Source of the DNA: Anas platyrhynchos | Lineage: Eukaryota; Chordata; Aves; Anseriformes; Anatidae | Assembly (NCBI RefSeq): GCF_047663525.1 | Contig: NC_092605.1 | Span: forward strand, 1,116,001 to 1,180,000 | Direction: 5' to 3' | DNA length: 64,000 nt | Part shown: in pieces, positions 57,501-64,000 of the stretch | How positions within the stretch are numbered: the first letter of the stretch is position 1 | How the letters are laid out: each line of letters begins with the position of its first letter | Notes under the pieces: model-generated | What the model saw: only the letters and a program-made list of their open reading frames with translations | What the model was told of the DNA's origin: nothing | Database searches by the model: none | Translations under genes and position numbers: made by a program

Positions 57501-59530
57501 GGGCAGGGGGACGGCGGCTCCGCTTCCTTCCCTGTGCCTGGCTGAGCACCTTCAGCCCTCAGAGACAAATTTTCCACCTTTCAAAGCACGGGGCACGCAG
57601 CGGAGGGGCTGGTGCCCGCCCAGGACGCAACGGGCTCAGATTTTAATGTTTGCAGAGAGTTTTGAGACGCGCTGTGTGGGTGCAAAGTCCGAATTGCTTC
57701 AGCCCCCAGGAGCGAAGGACCAGGCTGTCCCCAGTTACCCAGCGCTGTTGACACTGCTGGAGAGCTGCCCGTGTGCCCAAGCACGTGGGGCTCACTGCTG
57801 GGGACAGGGTGACCCAGTGGCAGGCTGGGACTGGCCCAGTACGCACCAGTTGCTTTTGTGCCCCAGAGTTTCACGCTGCTGGTGGGAGAGCTCTGGGTGC
57901 TCCTCGCCCCCAGCCACTTCTGGGTGGCAGCACCATGGGTCCGAGGTGGGCGCAGCTCCGGCAAATCACGGCTTTAAACTCTCAAATCACTGCCTGTGAA
58001 GCTCCAGATGCCGTGCTGGGGGTTTGGGCTTCCAAGCTTGGCTTTTACAGACAGCTGACGGCGCTTGGCTCTCCCTAAAAGCTGAGCTGGAGCCGCTGCT
58101 TTCAGCCGAGCAGTAGCCCTGGCTCCTCTCCTAAAGACGCTCCGCGGGGCCGCCGTCTGGCTCCGGCCGCCGCGGGGTTTTGCTGAGGCAGGATGTGGCC
58201 CTTCCTGTCCAGGAAAAAGCCAGGCGGGAGCACAGCTTGATGGTCCTGCATTCGAAAAGAAAAATTCAAGGAAGAGTGAAAGCCGAGCTGGGGTCCCTCT
58301 GCCAGGGCAGCCCTTCCTCCTGCAGCTCCGTTCCCAGCCTGGGGATGGGGGTGGCAGGGCAGGGACTGGAGCTGGGATTGCAGCCCTGGGTGTTGTGGCT
58401 TGGCCATTGGGGCTGGGGGCGTTGTGTATTAGGGCCAGGCTGCTGCACGTCCTCCTCCTGTTTCCTCAGTGCTACAGGAGACAAATGTTCATCCAAGAGT
58501 CTGAAATGTCTCTGCTTTGGCTGGGAGGTGGTGGGCACCAGGGGTACCCTGTGCGCTCCCGGAGCCCCACAGTCTGGCTGCAGACCCCTTCCCACCAGTG
58601 GGGTGCCCCCAGACCAGGGGTGTCCCTCAGCTCAGCACCTCAAGCCCCACTCCCACGTTTTGTCTTTCCAGGAGACGTGCTCTTCCAGATGGCAGAAGTC
58701 CACCGGCAGATCCAGAACCAGCTGGAGGAGATGGTGAGCGCGCGTCGGTGCTGCAGCACGGGGGCTGCTCCTCAGCCTGGGCTCAGCAACCCCCTCCCAG
58801 CTCCTCCGAGCCCCCAGATCTGATCTCAGCCAGCCCCACGTGGATCTGCTCGTGCGCAGAGTTTGCTCATATCAAAGCCAAGCTGCTGGCGTTGTGGCTG
58901 AGCAGTGTCCTGCCGGGTCCCTCTGTCCATCCCTCTGCCAGCAGCATCCCCTCCAGCCCCAGCCCCCTCTTTGTGCACCTCCCTGGGCCCCCTCGGTTCC
59001 CATTGCAGGGGTTTTGGGGAGCGGTCAGCTACTTCTGGGCTCAGCAGCCCACTCAAACAGCCCCTCTGCTTTTTTTTCTCTGCAGCTCAAGTCCTTCCAC
59101 AACGAGCTCCTGACGCAGCTGGAGCAGAAGGTGGAGCTGGACTCGCGCTACCTGAGCGTAAGTGACCCGCTGGTTTGCTCCTGCTCCTCCCTGCCCTGCA
59201 CAGGGCACGGCTGTGCCATGCTCCGAGGGGTCCCCAGGCCACCAGATGTGTCACCCACACAAACTGCTGTTTTTTTCCCCCGGTGTTAGGCTGCCACAGC
59301 CCCGCTTGTTCTCTCCCTGTGTCCTGGTGGCCGTGCGCCTGCCCCTGGCAGCAGCACTCCAGCAGCTCAGAGCCTTTTCCTCTCGCCCCCAGGCTGCGCT
59401 GAAGAAATACCAGACAGAGCAAAGGAGCAAGGGCGACTCGCTCGACAAGTGCCAGGCAGAGCTGAAGAAACTCCGCAAGAAGAGCCAAGGAAGCAAAAAC
59501 CCCCAGAAGTACTCGGACAAGGAGCTGCAG
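39543..59530 (+). CDS. BAIAP2: BAIAP2 (IRSp53), I-BAR domain exons 1-6, 3'-partial
   Basis: Brain-specific angiogenesis inhibitor 1-associated protein 2 is a Rac/Cdc42 effector. It bends membrane outward through its I-BAR (IMD) domain and recruits WAVE, Mena and Eps8 through its SH3 domain. Exons 39543-39590, 47964-48039, 49647-49733, 58672-58733, 59086-59157 and 59393-59530 give 161 in-phase codons. They match remembered human residues 3-163, including [33 protein letters not shown] and [13 protein letters not shown]. The basic cluster LKKLRKKSQ (Lys140, 141, 144, 145 here; human 142, 143, 146, 147) is the phosphoinositide-binding surface. The rest of the I-BAR, the CRIB, SH3 and C-terminal exons lie beyond 64000. 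The start is chosen at 39543 for its better Kozak context; an in-frame ATG also lies at 39519. Confidence 0.97.
39615..39768 (+). repeat. BAIAP2: Facing polypyrimidine and polypurine tracts
   Basis: TTTTTTTCCCCCCCCCC and TTCTTTTTCTTTTTCCC, then TCCTCCCCTCCTCC, are followed about 35 bp later by GGAGGAGAGGAGG and GAGGAGGAGGAGGAGGAGG. The two are broadly complementary in inverted orientation, close to the exon 1 donor. Confidence 0.85.
46480..46570. promoter_or_regulatory. Candidate element with paired TGACAG motifs
   Basis: GGTGACAGCTGCTTAATCAG and TTATTTGACAGAAGTG carry two TGACAG (MEIS/TGIF-type) cores, a CAGCTG E-box and a TTAATCA core within 50 bp. Inference from motifs only. Confidence 0.3.
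47964..48039 (+). CDS. BAIAP2: BAIAP2 exon 2
   Basis: It encodes [17 protein letters not shown] and then KTYEKALA plus one base. Donor GCAA|GTAAGT. First I-BAR helix. Confidence 0.97.
48040..49646 (+). other. BAIAP2: BAIAP2 intron 2
   Basis: A 1.6-kb GT-AG intron. A lower-GC block at about 49140-49400 (GTGATTAGAGG, CTTATCTGATTAAAG, CCTAATGAATG) may be a conserved element. No exon recognised. Confidence 0.88.
49647..49733 (+). CDS. BAIAP2: BAIAP2 exon 3
   Basis: The split codon gives Ser, then [15 protein letters not shown] and [13 protein letters not shown] plus one base. Donor CTGG|GTAAGT. The junction residues are Ser-Met where remembered human has Gly-Val. Confidence 0.97.
52485..52585. 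promoter_or_regulatory. Candidate SOX/homeobox element
   Basis: CAGTAATTAGTTTTCCATTG then TTCAGCTG: a TAATTA homeobox core lies next to CCATTGTTC, a good SOX-type site, and CAGCTG. It is in BAIAP2 intron 3; no coding potential. Inference from motifs only. Confidence 0.35.
53930..53975 (+). repeat. 23-bp tandem duplication
   Basis: TTTTAGGCAGGGGTGC followed by AACCTCC (53930-53952) repeats immediately as TTTTAGGCAGGGGTGC plus GTCCTCC (53953-53975), with two differences. Confidence 0.93.
54225..54239 (+). repeat. Poly(A) run
   Basis: Fifteen A's. No retroposed sequence recognised upstream. Confidence 0.85.
58672..58733 (+). CDS. BAIAP2: BAIAP2 exon 4
   Basis: It completes Gly, then reads [20 protein letters not shown]. 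Donor GATG|GTGAGC. I-BAR helix 2. Confidence 0.97.
58734..59085 (+). other. BAIAP2: BAIAP2 intron 4
   Basis: A 352-bp GT-AG intron ending TTTTTTTTCTCTGCAG. Nothing else seen. Confidence 0.9.
59086..59157 (+). CDS. BAIAP2: BAIAP2 exon 5
   Basis: It encodes [18 protein letters not shown] and then DSRYLS (24 codons). Donor AGC|GTAAGT. The following intron is 235 bp (59158-59392). Confidence 0.97.
59393..59530 (+). CDS. BAIAP2: BAIAP2 exon 6
   Basis: It encodes [18 protein letters not shown], then [17 protein letters not shown] and [11 protein letters not shown] (46 codons). It carries the lysine cluster that binds acidic lipids. Donor CAG|GTAGGA. The next expected residues (YIDAISNKQ) are not found before 64000. 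Confidence 0.97.
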
Positions 59531-62500
59531 GTAGGAGCTGCTGCTCCGTGCCGCGTGCCAGCGTTTGGATAACGACAGGAGGAGCGGGCAGGGAGGTGTT
59601 GGTGCCCGTGGTGGATCGTGCAGGAGGTTTTAGAGCAGAGGGGCTGGTGGGGGAGGCAGCCCGGGCTGTGCCAGAGCTCAGCCCCCAGCAGGTACCGTGC
59701 AGGGCGGTGCGCTGGTGACTAACCCCACCGAGCCCGCCGTGGCTGGCTCTCTTATCCCCCCCTCTGCTTAATGAATGAACCCGAAAAGATCATTAGTTTG
59801 TTGTGCCAGCTCCATCTTCCTCTGGATGGTGTTTTGCTTAAATATTTTCTGTGCCTTCTGACGGGGAGTCCCTTCCCCCAGCCCGCCCGGGTGGCGAGCG
59901 CGTGCTGGAGGAGGCTGGCGAGTGAATCACGGCAGCGTGACTGCGGCGTGGGCTGCGTGCGCCCTGCGCCTGCTGCGGGAGCTCGGGCTGGGCTGCACCG
60001 GGTCCCTGGTGGCCCCCACTGCGGCTCATGGCAGGGATCGGGTCGGGACCGAGGTCTTGTTGTGGAGCATCCCATGCGCAGCCCCTGCCTGGGTCGTGGT
60101 GGGGGGCTGCGGCGCAGGGTTGCTGAGGTATGTGCGGGATGAGTTCAGGTCTCCTGAAGTCTGACCTGTGGTCTGAGTTGCACATGGATCGTGTCCAAAC
60201 AGAGCAGATTTTAATGAGAAATTAATGCATCCGTTTGCAAACCTGCCTGGCTCAGTGCTGCTGCTGCTGCTGGGGTTAGGGGCATTCAGTGACCACAGCC
60301 CAACTCGTACCTCGTAGGTAAAAGGGAAAGGTTAACTCTGAAGCCAAAAATCTCATCTTCCTGTCTGTAAGCAAGGCGTGAGAAGGTGGCGTGTTGGGAC
60401 CAGAACCTGATGCTTCAGGTGCAGCGGGCTGATAACACGACCAAAGTGATCCATCTCTGCCAAAAGTGATCTGAACGCCGATGGCACCTCGCCGGCTGGG
60501 GCTGTGCACAGGGTGGCATTTAAATAATCAGCAGGGAGCTGGGGAAGTGACATTGCTAATTGTACCAAAATTTGGGGAATCAGTCACTCTCCTGGTAGCG
60601 TGAATCAGGATAATCGCTGAAAGGGGGGGAAAAAAAAAAAAACATCTCACCACTCATCCAGGCTCTGAGCGCAGCTCCTGTGCTGAGCTGGAGTGCTCTG
60701 AATCGAGCTCCTGCTAATTTGCAGCCTCCCAGCTCCGCTGACTGTACCGAAGCCGCTTGTGTGAGGCACGCTTAATTTGAGCATCCTCAGAAGGTGTTGC
60801 TGCAGTGTGATTTAGGTGTCCTGCGTGCTGCGGCGAAGGCTGGCACTTTCTTGAAAGCTGAGCAGCTCAAACCACTCCGGGGTGGCGGCGGCTCTGCAAT
60901 CTGTTGCTCCACATCTCCACGGAGGGAGATTGTACCCGTTAAGCAACGAGGTGGCTCCCAGCCGTGTTTCCACAGGGATCCCCCCGTGTAGGAGAGAACC
61001 TGCCCCAGCTGCGTACAGCCCAGGGGTGATGGTGATGGTTTGCTCCTGCCATGGCACGGCAGCAGCAGGGCTGTCGTTGTGCCTGCACCGCTTCTTTGGG
61101 CAAAGAAAAACAGGATCAGGCTTTCATTCTCTTAATCTTTCAGCAGTAAGTATTTAGGAAGCGCTTATCTCTGCAAAAAAAAAAAAAAAAAAAAAAAAGC
61201 CTCATGAAGAGCTTTAGCTTAAAGAGCCATGAAACTGCTCAACCGCTTCCACCGCCCCCCCTACCAGCTCGCGGATCAAAATAAGTTAATTTGCAGAATT
61301 CAGTCAAGAGGGGGGTTCTCCCTCAGTGTGCTGGCTGGGATGCAGAAGAGGAGGAAGGAGGAAAGTGTTCGGGGCAGCCTTGAGCCTGTTTCTGGGTTTT
61401 TGGCAGCTCCGTCGGCTCCTGCCCGTGCGGGGGCTTGGCCGTGCCACTGATCCAGGGAGCGATGTGCAGGCTGGGCAGGGGAAATGCCGAGTGCTGGGGC
61501 TTGGAAAATGCCATGTGCTGGGGCAGGGGAAGCAGGAGGAGCTGGGGCCAGGCGCTTGCAGCAGCTCTGGTGCTGGGGGAGCCGCTCGTGTCGCAGCGTG
61601 GGGTCGTGCTGCGTAAAAACTTCTCCAGGATCTCTGCAGCAGGGAGTTGTGTGCGGCTTTGTTTGCCTGGCACGGAACCAGCCCCGTGGCCAGTGCTGAA
61701 GCTCAGCCAGGAGGAGCCTCCTCGGAGGCTGCTGGAGGCACCTCCTGGGCTCGTGGGATGCTGGAGTCAGCTTTGAGCTGGTGCCTGGGGAGCTTGGGCA
61801 GAGCCAGCTGGAGCTCCCCGAATGCAGCTCTGAGCATTGCCTTGGCCTGGAGTGGGAGAGGTGCTGCTGGCAGAAACATCCTGGTAGCTGCATAAGTCAT
61901 CCCATTCAATAAAGCAATAAAATCTTGCTCTTCCTTTGAAGACTCATCCACTTAAGGTACCGGAGCACTCAGCAGCCGGGAGGCTGGCGCTCCGTCATCG
62001 TCCCTGCGCTTCCTGCTGTGGGAAGCAGAACTGCTCCCCTCCGCCTCACTGCTGCTTGCTGAGTGACCACGGCTTGTGCCCTGCTGCGAGGGATGTGGTG
62101 GGGCCAGCCCCACGTGGCAGCTCCAGCATCCAGCTCCTCCTGCGAGGTCAGGGCTTTTGGGGCAGGGGGCAGAGAAGTGGTGCCAGGGCGCCAACCTGGC
62201 ACGGGTGCTGCAGCCTGTGCTGAGCTGCTTAAAAAAAATAAAAGCCTTGGATTGTCTCCTCTCCCTTTTCAAAGCAGATTTTCCCCCTTTATAAGGCAGG
62301 AAAAGGTGCTGCATGTTGCTTATTATCTAGAGGACAGAGCTGGGGATTGCTCGGGGCAGTGAACGTGGTGCGTGGAGAGGGCACGGGGCTTGGCCCCAGG
62401 TCCCACATTGTGCCCGTGTCCTGCAGGCACTGCCTGGTGGAGCTTAATCCATGAGAAGGGGCTTCATCACAGCACTGAGATGGTTCCGAACCAAAAACCC

Positions 62501-64000
62501 CTGGTGGTTTTCAAGGAAGACCACTCCTGTGCCTTAAAAGCAGCCCTAAGCGCAATTTGGCTGCTGTGGGGATTTTTTCAGCCTGTCATGGTCAGCAGAC
62601 GCTGCGGTTACGGGCTGTTACTGCTGAATGTGGCAGTAAAAGCCAGGGGTTTATTTCTCGTGAATCAGTCCAGAGCTGCTGTTGTACACGAGGAATGAAA
62701 GCCGGGACCGCAGCGAGGCAGCCGCTGCCTCAGATCTCTTGCCCTAATTATGGAGTTGCTGAGATTTTCTTGACCTGTGTTCAAATCCGGGAGAAGAAAC
62801 CAATTCCGTTCACTTCGTGTCCCTTATAAAGAAGAACAAAAACAAACATTCAGATGAAACAGTCATCAAGGAGCCCAAACTGCTGTAACTTCATTACACG
62901 CTGGTTACGGCTGAGGCACAAAATCGAGGTCACGCTGGGTTTAGGGCCTTGATTGAATCAGTGCACCACCGAGGGAGCTGCGCTGGCCCGAGCAGTTCCT
63001 CACCCCCTGGTAGTGCTGCGAGCAATTGGATTGCTTGGTGAGGCCGGTGGAGCAATTGCATTTATTTTTTTGGGGGGGAGAGGAGGGCACAGTGCCCAGT
63101 GTTGGGGTAACACGGGGGGCACGTGGCCGAGCTCGGCTCCTGCCTGCGTCCCCCCTGCCGTCCCCCCCTGCTCCTGCAGGGATGCTGCAAGCGTTAAACG
63201 CCCCCTGTGCCAAATAGCCCAGAGGTTTTTATAAACTTGTGTAATTGGAACCTCGTTCTGATATTCCCACCAGGAGAAGTAATTTTTAGCCATAGGTCAA
63301 GAAGCACTAACTGACGAGGAGTTTGTGCAAACCAGGTTACGAGGGCTTATGTAAAAGTCAAATAGGGAAGAATTATGTAAAAGCTCTGGCTCCAGATAAC
63401 CGGCTCCAGCTTTTCGCCAGCTTTCAGCCCGGCGAGGCTGAGTCCCAACGCAGCGGTTACCCACGTGTGCTCCATACAGCCCAGCAGCTTCACCTCCCGC
63501 AGCTCAGGACCTGGTGGGAGAACCCCCTGGAGCCCCGAGGCTTCAAGATCTGGTCCTACACATCCTAAAGCAATTGCTACAACTCCCCTCAACCGAGTGG
63601 TTTTCTATATAAATGAAGTTAAACCTTTATTTTTTATTTTTTTTCCTCTCTGGCTGAGAAGCCTCATGCTGCTTCTGGCAGGCTGATCTCCCAGCCCAAC
63701 GTGCAGCTTTTGGGGCCGTGCCCGCCGTGCGTTTTGGACACAGATCCCACACACCAGGGGCTGCCCTGCGGTGTCCCCAGGCTGCGGGGACGTTCGCGGC
63801 GGCTGGCGAAGCTCTGCACAGCCCGCTGAGGCTCTCACAGCTCGTTCCCTGAACGTTTTATGTAACACCACGTGTGCAGAGCTGTACAGGAATAGTAGAA
63901 GGATGAGGCTGCTGCCCCGCGGAACAGATGTGAGATAGAAAGAGAAATGGGGGAGGACACCGTGCCTCGGGGAGAGGGGCAGGAGGCCGGTGGCTGGGCA
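59531..64000 (+). other. BAIAP2: BAIAP2 intron 6, truncated by window edge
   Basis: No further I-BAR exon was found, so the intron is at least 4.5 kb. It holds A-runs at about 60630-60642 and 61175-61198. Lower-GC blocks at about 59765-59860, 62690-62950 and 63180-63420 may be conserved elements. No RNA gene recognised. Confidence 0.8.
61175..61198 (+). repeat. Poly(A) run, 24 A's
   Basis: The longest homopolymer in the window. No gene-derived sequence was recognised upstream, so it is scored as simple sequence, not a retropseudogene tail. Confidence 0.9.

Larger units (their letters stand above)
49734..58671 (+). other. BAIAP2: BAIAP2 intron 3 (8.9 kb)
   Basis: A GC-rich intron containing a 23-bp tandem repeat (53930-53975), a poly(A) run (54225-54239), and lower-GC blocks at about 51930-52150, 52485-52585 and 54240-54460 that may be conserved elements. 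Numerous ORFs on both strands lack motifs. No exon or RNA gene recognised. The acceptor is TTTTGTCTTTCCAG. Confidence 0.85.

Noticed and set aside
61130..61198. Poly(A) run as the tail of a processed pseudogene
   Set aside because: Upstream sequence matches no gene I recognise and no target-site duplication was seen.
1..64000. A hidden bacterial-type, viral or CRISPR system in the window
   Set aside because: All confident coding sequence is spliced vertebrate exons with GT-AG introns. No spacer-repeat array, integrase, polymerase or retroviral motif was found on either strand.

Overview
This window looks like avian nuclear DNA, probably from a GC-rich microchromosome. Spliced coding exons of three vertebrate genes lie in tandem on the + strand: the 3' end of RPTOR (Raptor, mTORC1), all of CHMP6 (ESCRT-III) and the 5' end of BAIAP2 (IRSp53, I-BAR domain). 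This is the order of human 17q25 (RPTOR-CHMP6-BAIAP2), with short introns typical of birds. A degraded CR1-type LINE 3' end (about 3995-4103) fits a sauropsid genome. I cannot assign a species from sequence alone.

Layout. 1-21275: the last nine coding exons of RPTOR, encoding the C-terminal 326 residues, a seven-bladed WD40 propeller. Its 3' UTR runs to twin poly(A) signals near 23771-23783. 24180-25015: a C-rich minisatellite. 25020-29140: CHMP6, eight coding exons, 200 aa, ending in an ATTAAA poly(A) signal at 29116. 29141-39450: a very GC-rich intergenic region without a credible coding gene, but with several less GC-rich islands carrying homeodomain, POU, HNF1-like and RFX-like motifs. 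It ends in a GAGGAT hexamer array and a G-rich minisatellite just upstream of the BAIAP2 CpG-island promoter. 39543-59530: the first six coding exons of BAIAP2 (161 codons of the I-BAR domain). The gene continues beyond 64000.

The three products act in separate pathways: nutrient signalling at the lysosome (Raptor), membrane scission at endosomes (CHMP6) and membrane-actin protrusion (BAIAP2). Nothing in the sequence suggests an operon-like relationship; they are ordinary syntenic neighbours. All exon boundaries were read by hand from GT/AG sites, phase continuity and remembered similarity to the human proteins.

I see no phage, plasmid, CRISPR or intact transposon, and no new enzymatic system. 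The most unusual local feature is a duplicated 3' splice acceptor ahead of CHMP6 exon 3. Using the upstream copy would shift the frame and give a premature stop. The opposite-polarity G/C-rich minisatellites next to the two downstream promoters come next.
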